NCBI GenBank assembly: GCA_905233445.1
Contig: CAJOEP010000012.1
Location: 1-61,930, forward strand
DNA length: 61,930 bases
Direction of reading: 5' to 3'
From: an uncultured Bacteroidales bacterium
GTDB lineage: Bacteria > Bacteroidota > Bacteroidia > Bacteroidales > F082
Shown here: piece after piece, positions 49,967 to 58,905 of the stretch
Position numbering within the stretch: position 1 is the stretch's first letter
How the letters are laid out: every line of letters starts with the position of its first letter
Program-made: the position numbers and the translations under genes
Notes under the pieces: model-generated
The model's database searches: none
Seen by the model: the letters and a program-made list of their open reading frames with translations, nothing else
What the model was told of the DNA's origin: nothing

Positions 49967-51526
49967 ATGAAAAAGAATTTTGTCCTGTTAGTGATGCTGG
50001 TGGCTTTGTTGCCATTGCAGATTTTTGCGCAAAATAGAAAGGATAACCTGTGCTATGATGAAAATTGTGTGTTGGAGATTTTAAAAGATATGAAATCTGC
50101 CGACACTGTAATAGCCAACAAAGCCGAGAAGGATTTTACGGAAGTCGTTGATAATTATGTGAATCGTTGCAATAAAAGAACAAAAAACGCACTCATAAAA
50201 TCGACAACAATGTTTGCTGAAAAGTTTCCAAACGACAAGTGCACAAATTACATATTGTCGCAAATGCCTAAGTTTTGCACCTATAAAGATTTGGATGCTT
50301 TTGATTTTCTGCTTGAAAATGACAGAATTGCAGATCGCATAATAAGAATTATCGGCGACATAAAGGGTTCTGCCGATTATATCTTAAAGTATATTAACGA
50401 GCATAAAGCTAATCTTCAATATAAGGGCGCCCTGGCGTATGCCATTGGAAAACAGCAGATTACAAGTATGGAGGATGAACTTGTCTTATGGCTGAAAGAT
50501 GCAGATGTTCCTGCTAAAATTGACATCTACAACGCATTGGTCGTGATAAAAAGCAATGAAAACACAGAAAAAATCATCATAAAAGGAGCTAAAAAACTGA
50601 ATAAAAACAAAGTGCCGGAATATAAAATCGCTGGAATGCGTCTGTTGGTTACAATGCAAGGCGAACAAGCCCTTCTGGTTCTGTATAAAGCATTGAAACA
50701 TAAAGACGGAAATGTCAGAAGAGAAGCTCTCGAGTTGATGAAACCATTTGCTAATCAAGAGGTTGTGGATAAAGTTGTGAAGAAATGCAAAAGTGGCGAA
50801 GCATTGACAGATGTTATCAATTGGATGGGTGACATCAAGAATGACTCATATATTGATCTGATTATCCAACAGTTGACACTTAATGACAATAATAACGTAA
50901 AAGCGGCAATAATCGCTATATTTAAAATCGACAATCCAAAAGGAATAGCCGCTGTAAAACCGATGTTTGGCGGTAACTATCAGGACGTTATATACAAATC
51001 GATGCTGGCATACAAAGGCGATTACAGAGCTGTTCTCGATGATTTGATGAGTTCGGGTAAAGACAAACAGAAACTTGCCTCATTACAGATCTTGGAAAGC
51101 CGTCATGATGGCCGACTTTACATGAGAGTGCAAGATTGCCTTTACTCTAATAATGACGAAGTGAGTGACCTGGCATATAAAGTCTTGAAACTGGTAGCCG
51201 GCCCTGCCAATGCTGAAGCTTTGAAAAGTATTCTTGAAAATTGTGACGAAAAATACATCGGAGATGTACAGCTTGCAATAAGAGCAGCTATGATGAACGT
51301 CCCTGCAAGCAATAAGGATACATACGTTTCAACACTGAAACACGTGCGTTCTGATTTGATGCCGCGTTACTATAAAGTGTTCGCTTATTTCGGAACAGAG
51401 CTTTGCGTCGAGAAACTGATTGACGCATATCAAAACGGAGCATATCAGAATGATGCCAGAGAAGCCCTGATTCTTGTGGATAACGAAAAGCTGAGATTAA
51501 GAATAGCTGAAGTTATAAATAATTAA
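49967..51526 (+). CDS. Exported HEAT-repeat protein
   Basis: A signal peptide (ends LQIFAQ, residue 22) precedes about 500 residues of paired helices with HEAT-like units (for example GEQALLVLYKALKHKDGNVRREALELMKPF). Such solenoids bind other proteins in the periplasm. It is followed after 12 bases by a thioredoxin-like gene and that by a GH3-beta-lactamase gene, so a shared envelope function is likely. No catalytic motif is seen. Confidence 0.75.
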   Translation: MKKNFVLLVMLVALLPLQIFAQNRKDNLCYDENCVLEILKDMKSADTVIANKAEKDFTEVVDNYVNRCNKRTKNALIKSTTMFAEKFPNDKCTNYILSQMPKFCTYKDLDAFDFLLENDRIADRIIRIIGDIKGSADYILKYINEHKANLQYKGALAYAIGKQQITSMEDELVLWLKDADVPAKIDIYNALVVIKSNENTEKIIIKGAKKLNKNKVPEYKIAGMRLLVTMQGEQALLVLYKALKHKDGNVRREALELMKPFANQEVVDKVVKKCKSGEALTDVINWMGDIKNDSYIDLIIQQLTLNDNNNVKAAIIAIFKIDNPKGIAAVKPMFGGNYQDVIYKSMLAYKGDYRAVLDDLMSSGKDKQKLASLQILESRHDGRLYMRVQDCLYSNNDEVSDLAYKVLKLVAGPANAEALKSILENCDEKYIGDVQLAIRAAMMNVPASNKDTYVSTLKHVRSDLMPRYYKVFAYFGTELCVEKLIDAYQNGAYQNDAREALILVDNEKLRLRIAEVINN

Positions 51527-51538
51527 AGTAAATTCTAA

Positions 51539-52354
51539 ATGAAATACTTTAAAACGTTAATAATCACAGTGTTAATGCTTGCTTGTGAGGCGACATCTGG
51601 ACAAGGTGGAGTTGCGGTTTTAGATGAAATCGACTTCAACGATACCACTATGATTAATAGCGATTTTATGTGGAAAACAATAGCTGATTATATCACGTCG
51701 GAGCAGAATAAAGATGCAAATCCTGACAATCAGGTGTATAATATGATACTGGCAGCCAATGAGGTTTTGAGCCGTAGCAGCACTTCATATGTGATGTATT
51801 CTGCTGTGTATCAACATCTTATAAATGGTTTCTCTCTTATGGGAGCTAATCAGGTGGTTGATTATATGAGGCAGCTTCCTCAATTTGAAAAAGTCGGTGC
51901 CAATGATTCCCAATATGAAGAGATTAAGAGCATCGCATCACGTTTTGAAAGAGTTAAAATTGGAATGCAAGCACCTGATATACATTTAAATACGATTAAA
52001 AATCAAGAATTTACTTTAAGTGAAATAAATGCAAAGACAATACTGATTTTTTGGTCGTATTCATGCCCTCACTGTCGAGATTTTATTAAAGATTTGGGTG
52101 AAATTGCGAGGAAAAGGAACGATATTGCTATCGTGACAGTGAATGTGTCGGGAGAGTTGAAAAAAGTGAAAAGGCTTTTGACAAAGTCGCATTTAGGAGA
52201 GGCATTCAACATTTGTGACGGCCTGGGTTGGAAGTCGCCGATTGTTGACGCCTTTGCTGTTGACATGACACCAAGTGTGTTTCTGCTTGATGAAGATATG
52301 AAAATAATTGCTAAACCATTTGATATTGATGAACTTAAAGCTTTGATTGACTGA
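51539..52354 (+). CDS. Thioredoxin-like (TlpA/ResA type) exported protein
   Basis: The 271-residue protein has an N-terminal hydrophobic segment (a weak lipoprotein site at Cys16), a helical middle part, and a C-terminal thioredoxin fold with the redox motif SYSCPHCRDF near residue 180 and the cis-proline strand DMTPSVFLLDE. It should reduce or form disulfides in the periplasm. Its TGA shares bases with the next ATG (ATGA), so translation is coupled to the GH3 gene. Confidence 0.85.
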   Translation: MKYFKTLIITVLMLACEATSGQGGVAVLDEIDFNDTTMINSDFMWKTIADYITSEQNKDANPDNQVYNMILAANEVLSRSSTSYVMYSAVYQHLINGFSLMGANQVVDYMRQLPQFEKVGANDSQYEEIKSIASRFERVKIGMQAPDIHLNTIKNQEFTLSEINAKTILIFWSYSCPHCRDFIKDLGEIARKRNDIAIVTVNVSGELKKVKRLLTKSHLGEAFNICDGLGWKSPIVDAFAVDMTPSVFLLDEDMKIIAKPFDIDELKALID

Positions 52355-55233
52355 TGAAAAGATATTTGTCATTTTTGTTGTTTTTTGTTTTATGCCATAA
52401 TGCGCTAGCACAGACTGACGAGGACAGATGGGTTGACTCGGTGTATAATTCGTTGTCACCGCAACAACGTGTGGGACAGCTTATCAATGTGAGGGCAAAT
52501 CTGCCTTATAAACCGTATTTTACTGAAATTCAAGAACTTATTGAAAAATATAATATCGGTGGCGTGACGTTTTTCCGGACTGATGCAACGCCTTTGCTAA
52601 AACAGGTGAATGCATGGCAGTCGATGGCACAAACCCCACTGATGATTGCTATCGACGGTGAATGGGGACTTGGGATGCGAATCAATGACGGAATATCGTA
52701 TCCGTTCCAGATGACTCTTGGAGCCATTCAAAATCAAGAACTTATAAGCGATATGGGCGCCCAAATTGCTGAACAATGCCGACGAATCGGAATAAACATC
52801 GATTTCGCGCCCGACATCGACGTCAACAATGAGCCGAAAAACCCCGTCATCGGCATGCGCAGTTTCGGTTCCGACCCCAAATTGGTGGCAGAGCGTGGTC
52901 TTCGATATGCCTTGGCTCTCCAAAACAACGGAGTGCTGCCAACGATAAAGCATTTCCCCGGCCATGGCGACACTAAAACCGACTCGCACGAAACACTCCC
53001 GAAAGTCAATAAAAAACTGTCGGAACTGAGAAAAATTGAGCTATATCCCTTTGAATATCTTATAAAAAACGGTGTCTCCGGCGCGATGGTGGGGCATCTG
53101 TACATGCCTGCACTGGAGCCTGTGAAAAACCTGTCATCATCAATATCAAAAAATATTGTTACAGGTCTTCTTAAAGAGGAAATGGGTTTCGACGGCCTTA
53201 TTTTCAGCGACGCGATGGAGATGAAAGGCGCCTATCAGGGAATACATCCCGATGACGTGGGACTGAGCGCACTTCTAGCTGGAGTAGATGTGATTCTCAT
53301 GCCGATAAATCCTGAAACAACTATCTTAAACATTGTAAATCAATTAAATAACAAAGAAGTTGCTGATAGAGTGGAGGAGAGCTGCAGAAAAGTGCTGAGA
53401 TACAAGTATCGTCTTGGTATCGCTAAATATCAGCCACAGCCTGAATCGTCAGTTGGTAATGACTTGCATCAGGCAAAGTATTATAATCTGAAGCAACGCC
53501 TTTATAATGAAGCAGTTACGATGCTTAAAAACGAACGACAGATGCTGCCTCTCGACAAATCAAAAATAGTGGCGGTTGTGACTTTCGGAAATAACGACGA
53601 AGTGACTGCGAAATTACAAAAAGAAGGCTATAACGTAAGTGGTTTTATTATATCGGAAAATATTAATATTGCCAGAAAAACACAGATTATCAACGACTTA
53701 AAGCATTATCAGCAGGTCGTCGTGAATATTCGAAATACTTCCATTTATGCCACTAAGGATTTTGGTATAACTGATTATATGGTTGAAATCGTGAAGTCAA
53801 TCAGCAAAAACCACAACATCGTTTTCAATCTTTTTGCCTGTCCGTATGCTCTGAACAAATTCACCTTCAAGAAATCACCTTCGGCAATAATAATCGGTTA
53901 TGAAGACACGCAATGCGCTGTAAATGCTGTTGTTGACGTGATGGTGGGCAAACTTAATCCGATAGGAAGACTGCCTGTGACAATTAACAAAAAGTTCAGA
54001 TTCGGCGACGGAATTGGCTTTGACGACATGCTTACACCCGAAACACTGCCTGTCGCGCTCATAGATAACAAATTTACTAAAATAATTGATTCCATTGCGC
54101 TGAATGGCATCGAAATAGGAGCTTATCCGGGCTGTCAGATTTTTGCTATGAAAGACGGGAAAGTCATTTACGACAAGTGTTTCGGACATTTCACCTACGA
54201 TGGCGACCATGAGGTTCGGAGCGACGATGTTTACGATATAGCCTCGCTGACAAAGGTGTTTGCAACCACTTTCGCCATTATGAAGCTTTACGACGACGGC
54301 AAAATAAGTCTGGAGAACACCCTGGGCGATTTTTTCCCATACCTAAGGAATACTGACAAAGGCGATGTCAAATTGATTGATATTATGACACATCAGACTG
54401 GCTTTACCAGCTGGGTTCCGATATATAAAGACCTTTTGAAAAACAGCAAGCCCGATCCCGCTGTTTTCAGGACGAGCATCGATGAAGACCATACCGTACG
54501 CGTGGCGAAGGATTTGTATATCTCCCAAGACTTCAAATTCGATGTTTTTGAGACGGTTAAAGCACAACAGCTGGGTGATAAAAAGTACAAATACAGCGAT
54601 TTGGGATTTTATTTCATGCCTAAAATTGTCGAATTGGTGACAAATATGCCGTTTGAGAGATATCTTGAGGAGACATTCTACAGACCGCTAAATTTGAATC
54701 ATGTTTATTATAAGCCATTGAAACACATTGAGTTGGATAAGATAGTACCGACAGAAAATGATAGTTATTTCAGGATGCAGCTTCTTCGGGGCGATGTTCA
54801 CGACCAGACTGCGGCCTTGTTTGGCGGCATATCGGGACATGCAGGACTCTTTGCCAATGCGCGCGATCTCGCGGTGCTGATGCAGCTGCTATTGAACGAT
54901 GGATACGCTAATCATATGCAGTTTTTGTCCGGTTACACTGTCAGAAAATTCACTTCCGCGCCTTTTGCCAAGAACATGAACCGCCGCGGAATAGGTTTCG
55001 ACAAACCGGAGGTTGACCCCTCTGTGACGTATTATACCCCAGCAAAACAATCATCAATGAGCAGCTTCGGACATACAGGTTTTACTGGCACTTTCGCATG
55101 GGCAGATCCCGAAAACGGCCTTATCGTCATATTCCTGTCAAACCGTGTATATCCGGATGCTAACAATAATAAACTGTCGCAAAATGACATCAGGACTAAG
55201 ATTCATGAAATGTTTTATAATGCAGTAAAATAA
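52354..55233 (+). CDS. Fusion of GH3 beta-N-acetylhexosaminidase and serine beta-lactamase-like domain
   Basis: The 959-residue exported protein has a signal peptide (ends ALAQ), a GH3 domain with the NagZ-type motif KHFPGHGDTKTDSH near residue 205 and FSDAMEM, a linking alpha/beta domain, and from about residue 590 a class C beta-lactamase-like domain with SLTK (S-x-x-K), YSDLG and HTG. The first part would cleave N-acetylglucosamine from peptidoglycan fragments, the second resembles peptidases or esterases acting on D-amino acids. The fusion is common in Bacteroidota and suits cell-wall turnover. Its closeness to murL and murD2 supports that role. Confidence 0.9.
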   Translation: MKRYLSFLLFFVLCHNALAQTDEDRWVDSVYNSLSPQQRVGQLINVRANLPYKPYFTEIQELIEKYNIGGVTFFRTDATPLLKQVNAWQSMAQTPLMIAIDGEWGLGMRINDGISYPFQMTLGAIQNQELISDMGAQIAEQCRRIGINIDFAPDIDVNNEPKNPVIGMRSFGSDPKLVAERGLRYALALQNNGVLPTIKHFPGHGDTKTDSHETLPKVNKKLSELRKIELYPFEYLIKNGVSGAMVGHLYMPALEPVKNLSSSISKNIVTGLLKEEMGFDGLIFSDAMEMKGAYQGIHPDDVGLSALLAGVDVILMPINPETTILNIVNQLNNKEVADRVEESCRKVLRYKYRLGIAKYQPQPESSVGNDLHQAKYYNLKQRLYNEAVTMLKNERQMLPLDKSKIVAVVTFGNNDEVTAKLQKEGYNVSGFIISENINIARKTQIINDLKHYQQVVVNIRNTSIYATKDFGITDYMVEIVKSISKNHNIVFNLFACPYALNKFTFKKSPSAIIIGYEDTQCAVNAVVDVMVGKLNPIGRLPVTINKKFRFGDGIGFDDMLTPETLPVALIDNKFTKIIDSIALNGIEIGAYPGCQIFAMKDGKVIYDKCFGHFTYDGDHEVRSDDVYDIASLTKVFATTFAIMKLYDDGKISLENTLGDFFPYLRNTDKGDVKLIDIMTHQTGFTSWVPIYKDLLKNSKPDPAVFRTSIDEDHTVRVAKDLYISQDFKFDVFETVKAQQLGDKKYKYSDLGFYFMPKIVELVTNMPFERYLEETFYRPLNLNHVYYKPLKHIELDKIVPTENDSYFRMQLLRGDVHDQTAALFGGISGHAGLFANARDLAVLMQLLLNDGYANHMQFLSGYTVRKFTSAPFAKNMNRRGIGFDKPEVDPSVTYYTPAKQSSMSSFGHTGFTGTFAWADPENGLIVIFLSNRVYPDANNNKLSQNDIRTKIHEMFYNAVK

Positions 55234-55235
55234 GT

Positions 55236-55289
55236 TGCCAGTTACCAGTTGGCAGTTACTCGTCATTTCGAGCGGAGCCGAGAAATCTC
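55236..55289. repeat. Two dispersed repeats in tandem after the GH3 gene
   Basis: GTTGCCAGTTACCAGTTGGC (related to 42646-42736) is followed by CGTCATTTCGAGCGGAGCC and GAGAAATCTC (55261-55289), a short form of the repeat inside murL. Confidence 0.65.
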
Positions 55290-55340
55290 ATGAAAATGAT
55301 TATTTTCAAAATAATTGTAAATCAATTAAATTTTTTTCTT

Positions 55341-55348
55341 TAATTTTG
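55341..55348 (+). promoter_or_regulatory. -7 promoter element of the murL-murD2 pair
   Basis: TAATTTTG stands 30 bases before the murL ATG; a TTG at 55315-55317 is 23 bases upstream, slightly far. Confidence 0.4.
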
Positions 55349-55378
55349 TAATTTGTATTGTGAGTAACGATAAAAACG

Positions 55379-56773
55379 ATGTCAAATCAAGCAAAATTCG
55401 ATTCTTTGAGGAAGACTTTTGAGTCTTTCTGTTATGAAAACTTCCATTACTCAGTGGAAAACGGCGATTTTTTTGCGGAATTTGACTTTATTTTAACTAA
55501 TTCTCACGCAGGAACCGCAGAAATAGATTTCCATCCATGTTTCCGTATCCCGGCACGACCGTTTTACCATTGGGAATCCATACCAAAGCCGCTTCTCGAC
55601 AACATCGTTTTCCATATCGGAATGATAGAACTTGTCAGCTATTGGAAAATAGCATGTCCTAAAAACGTGATTATCAAGCCTTTCTCTCTTGATGAGGAGC
55701 AGGTGAGATGGTGGAAGAAGCTGTATTTCAATGGTTTGGGCGAGTTCTTCTATGTTAATGGGATAAAAACTACTATTGATGAATTTATGGCAATTACATC
55801 CACGCCGTCATTTCGACCGGAGCGAAGCGGAGTGGAGAAATCTCCTACTAACAAAGACACACTTCTCCATGAGCGAACTCTCATCCCAGTTGGCGGCGGC
55901 AAAGATTCAGTCGTGACACTTGAACTTTTAAAGAACCGCATTCCCGCTATCCCATTGATTATCAATCCTCGTGGTGCCACCAATGAATGTGTGGCGGCGG
56001 CAGGTTTCACTGATGAACAGACGGCGATAATCAAGCGTACTCTTGACCCGACGATGCTGAAAATGAATGCCGAAGGCTATTTGAACGGACATACTCCGTT
56101 CTCCGCGATGCTGGCTTTTTATACTATATTGCTTGGCTTCGCTACCAAATCGATGTATATCGCGCTGTCAAATGAGTCGTCAGCAAATGAGCCGACGGTG
56201 CCAGACACCGAAATTAATCACCAGTACAGCAAGTCGGTGGCGTTTGAAAACGACTTCCGTCACTATGTGGCAAAATATATAGACGCTGACATTCAATATT
56301 TTAGCTTCCTGCGACCGCTTAATGAGCTTCAGATTGCTAAACTATTCAGTCGCGCAAAACAGTATCGTAAAGTGTTCAAAAGTTGCAACGCTGGTTCAAA
56401 GACCGATTCCTGGTGCGGGAAATGCCCGAAATGTCTCTTTACATGGCTCGCTTTATCACCGTTCATAGCAAGAAAAGAACTGAACGATATTTTCGGCAAA
56501 GATTTGTTGAGTGACAATAACTTACGTCCGATTCTCGATCAACTCGACGGCTCCGTCGAGGTGAAACCGTTCGAGTGCGTCGGAACAGTGGGAGAGGTGC
56601 GTGCATGTGTCAACGATATCTTGCAACACGATGATAATCTGAAAGATACGATTTTCGAAGGCGTCGCAAAAACCGACGATATGACTGTTTTTGACTATGT
56701 TTCACAATTCGATGAAGGTAATAATCTGCCTCCGTTATTCAAAAACATCTTGAAGGAGGGTCTGAATGGTTAG
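55379..56773 (+). CDS. murL: UDP-MurNAc-L-Ala-L-Glu epimerase (MurL)
   Basis: The 464-residue protein has the ATP-pyrophosphatase-like loop PVGGGKDSVV (Gly172-Ser177), ALSNESSANEPT, and a cysteine motif SWCGKCPKCLF near residue 340, as in MurL. In Xanthomonas, MurL uses ATP to invert the terminal L-Glu of UDP-MurNAc-L-Ala-L-Glu to D-Glu, replacing glutamate racemase. Here it overlaps a MurD-type gene by 8 bases, the expected partner. Residues 144-155 (SFRPERSGVEKS) come from a dispersed repeat; they precede the ATP loop by 16 residues, probably in a surface loop. Confidence 0.9.
   Translation: MSNQAKFDSLRKTFESFCYENFHYSVENGDFFAEFDFILTNSHAGTAEIDFHPCFRIPARPFYHWESIPKPLLDNIVFHIGMIELVSYWKIACPKNVIIKPFSLDEEQVRWWKKLYFNGLGEFFYVNGIKTTIDEFMAITSTPSFRPERSGVEKSPTNKDTLLHERTLIPVGGGKDSVVTLELLKNRIPAIPLIINPRGATNECVAAAGFTDEQTAIIKRTLDPTMLKMNAEGYLNGHTPFSAMLAFYTILLGFATKSMYIALSNESSANEPTVPDTEINHQYSKSVAFENDFRHYVAKYIDADIQYFSFLRPLNELQIAKLFSRAKQYRKVFKSCNAGSKTDSWCGKCPKCLFTWLALSPFIARKELNDIFGKDLLSDNNLRPILDQLDGSVEVKPFECVGTVGEVRACVNDILQHDDNLKDTIFEGVAKTDDMTVFDYVSQFDEGNNLPPLFKNILKEGLNG
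55807..55844. repeat. Dispersed repeat inside murL
   Basis: GTCATTTCGACCGGAGCGAA at the start and GTGGAGAAATCTC at the end match the copies at 27150-27187 and 31790-31828. At 38 bases it is not a multiple of three, so flanking changes must have kept the frame. Confidence 0.85.
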
Positions 56774-58079
56774 AGTTGACACCATATTCAGACGTTTGCG
56801 TGGGAAACGAATCCTGATTCTCGGATTCGGACGTGAAGGCAAGTCGTCACTGGCGTTCATCAAGAAATTTATGCCTCATGCCATTGTAGGCATAGCCGAT
56901 AAAAACGAATCGGCATTTAAGGATTTGGATTTAAATCCAAGCAATCCAAATAATCCTAAGATTTACTTTGGCGACAACTATTTCGATGCCGTAAATGATT
57001 ACGATATCGTGCTTAAAACTCCAGGAATTTCGTTATTAGGCAAAAATGTCGATTTGTCGAAAATCACTTCCCAAACAGATTTGTTTCTTGAGGAGTTTCA
57101 CAACCAAATAATAGGAATTACTGGAACAAAAGGCAAATCAACCACATCAACGCTGATTTACCATCTTTTGAAAGAGTCGGGGAAAGATGCGATTTTGGCA
57201 GGAAACATTGGCATACCCATCTTCGACATCATCGAAAAAATCAATAATAAATCAATCATTGTTTTCGAACTTTCGGCGCATCAGCTGCAGTTCATCCACC
57301 GCAGTCCGCATATCGGGATTCTGCTGAATGTCTTTGAGGAGCATCTCGACCATTTCGGGACTTTTGAGGCTTATCGTGATGCTAAGTTAAACATTATCAA
57401 AAAGATGGGTGAAAAAGACTGGGCTGTTACGAATGACGAGTTCTGTTATGAGGCTGAAAAAACGATGGTTCATGCACTCAACTATCAGTATTACGATTTT
57501 GATGTGAATTGGGCTGATATTCCGCTAAAAGGAGATCATAACATATTGAATTTCAAGGCTGCATTGTGTGCTATCCACGCTTATGGCATCAATGTTGAAG
57601 AAGTGCTGCCACATTTGTTGACTTTCAAACCTCTCGAGCATCGTCAGGAACTGGTCGGCACATTCGGAGGCGTCACTTTTTATAACGACAGCATTTCCAC
57701 AATCCCGCAGGCCGCCATTGCAGCGATGCAAACCATAAAAAACACGACATTTCTGCTTCTTGGCGGCTTCGACCGTGAAATTGACTATACACCTTTAATA
57801 GAGTATCTCACAAAAAATCCGGTACCACATGTACTTTATACAGGCAAGGCTGGGCAACGAATGTATGAAATGCTTCAAGTCGCTGGTTATCAAGGAGATA
57901 TAAAAAATTTCAAAGACCTCAATGAAGCCTTTGAAATTATTAAAAATCTGTCAAAACCAGGTGATGTGTGTCTGCTTTCGCCAGCCGCCTCCAGCTATGA
58001 CGCCTACCGTAATTTCGAGGAACGTGGAAGTCTCTTTAAGATGCTTGCCAAAGATTTCTCTCCATCTACTTTGAAATAG
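56766..58079 (+). CDS. murD2: MurD-type ligase paired with MurL (MurD2, UDP-MurNAc-L-Ala-L-Glu ligase)
   Basis: The 437-residue Mur ligase has an N-terminal Rossmann-like domain (KRILILGFGREGKSSLAF), the ATP loop GITGTKGKSTTS near residue 120, the central VFEEHLDHFGTFEAYRDAK, and a C-terminal domain with GGFDREIDY and LLSPAASSYD. It adds glutamate to UDP-MurNAc-L-alanine. The pairing with murL suggests that it uses L-Glu (MurD2) rather than D-Glu; that rests on position, not on residues I can read. Its 3' end overlaps the next, opposite gene by 76 bases. Confidence 0.88.
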   Translation: MVRVDTIFRRLRGKRILILGFGREGKSSLAFIKKFMPHAIVGIADKNESAFKDLDLNPSNPNNPKIYFGDNYFDAVNDYDIVLKTPGISLLGKNVDLSKITSQTDLFLEEFHNQIIGITGTKGKSTTSTLIYHLLKESGKDAILAGNIGIPIFDIIEKINNKSIIVFELSAHQLQFIHRSPHIGILLNVFEEHLDHFGTFEAYRDAKLNIIKKMGEKDWAVTNDEFCYEAEKTMVHALNYQYYDFDVNWADIPLKGDHNILNFKAALCAIHAYGINVEEVLPHLLTFKPLEHRQELVGTFGGVTFYNDSISTIPQAAIAAMQTIKNTTFLLLGGFDREIDYTPLIEYLTKNPVPHVLYTGKAGQRMYEMLQVAGYQGDIKNFKDLNEAFEIIKNLSKPGDVCLLSPAASSYDAYRNFEERGSLFKMLAKDFSPSTLK

Positions 58080-58798
58080 AACAAGCATATCTCATCCCAT
58101 TGATTGTGAGAGTTGACTTTTCCGCAATAGACATCATCATAGATGTTGTTTTGATACATGAACAGAGTGTCACCATAATTAACAAGAGTCAACGAGTCAT
58201 CGAAAATGTTTTGTAATGTGAATTCGTCGTGCAAATAAATTGACTCTAATAAATACTCGCAATTTGGTCTGATATAAACGTCCGATTCGAAATACTGTCC
58301 ATCTTCAAAATAGAAATCCATTTCACCGCAGGCATAAGAATATGAGCCGTGGCAATTGGGCGTTTGTGTGTATTGATAACCCAAAATAGTATCTCCCGGG
58401 AGATAGGCGGAACTGTATGGATTGCCATATAATGCTATGATTCTCTCGGTGTTGCATCCAAATTCGAATGTCGGCTCTCTAAATAATGAAACATTCACAT
58501 CGACAGTCATATTCTCATAACCGTTGTCAATTTTCACTTTTGCTGTTCCGACGTTCTTGCTGTGTAGTCTTCCGTCGCTTGTCACAGTTATTACCTCATG
58601 CCCTGGCTCGTTAATAGCATTGTATGTGATGTCATATTCTGATGTCACATTTATCTGACGATAAACATCAAAAGGACCCTGTAAAACCATCTCAATAGGA
58701 TTGGAGTCTTCGTAATTCAATGCTTTTGATTTCTCTTTCTTGCTGCATCCTGTAACCAAAACGGCCAAAATCATTATAAAAAATATAGTCTTTTTCAT
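58004..58798 (-). CDS. Lipoprotein of unknown function with Ig-like segment
   Basis: A lipoprotein signal ends at Cys18 (VLVTGCSKKE). Residues 35-105 resemble a bacterial Ig-like (BIG2) domain (VTSDGRLHSKNVGTAKVKI). The rest (FYFEDGQYFESDVYI) is beta-rich and has no known motif. The last 25 residues are encoded opposite the murD2 end and may be a recent extension through loss of an earlier stop. A minus-strand TAATTTTG (plus 58817-58824) is its likely -7 element. Confidence 0.7.
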   Translation of the reverse strand: MKKTIFFIMILAVLVTGCSKKEKSKALNYEDSNPIEMVLQGPFDVYRQINVTSEYDITYNAINEPGHEVITVTSDGRLHSKNVGTAKVKIDNGYENMTVDVNVSLFREPTFEFGCNTERIIALYGNPYSSAYLPGDTILGYQYTQTPNCHGSYSYACGEMDFYFEDGQYFESDVYIRPNCEYLLESIYLHDEFTLQNIFDDSLTLVNYGDTLFMYQNNIYDDVYCGKVNSHNQWDEICLFYFKVDGEKSLASILKRLPRSSKLR

Positions 58799-58858
58799 AG
58801 TTTTAAAATTTATGATGCAAAATTATAAAAAACTTTCGGAAAATTGAATAAAAAAACA

Positions 58859-58866
58859 TAAATTTG
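58859..58866 (+). promoter_or_regulatory. -7 promoter element of gcvP
   Basis: TAAATTTG. It lies 10 bases before an in-frame ATG at 58876 and 40 before the ATG at 58906, favouring the latter as start. Confidence 0.45.
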
Positions 58867-58905
58867 CACGTTTTTATGATTAATAACAAATCAAAATATA
58901 ACTCT

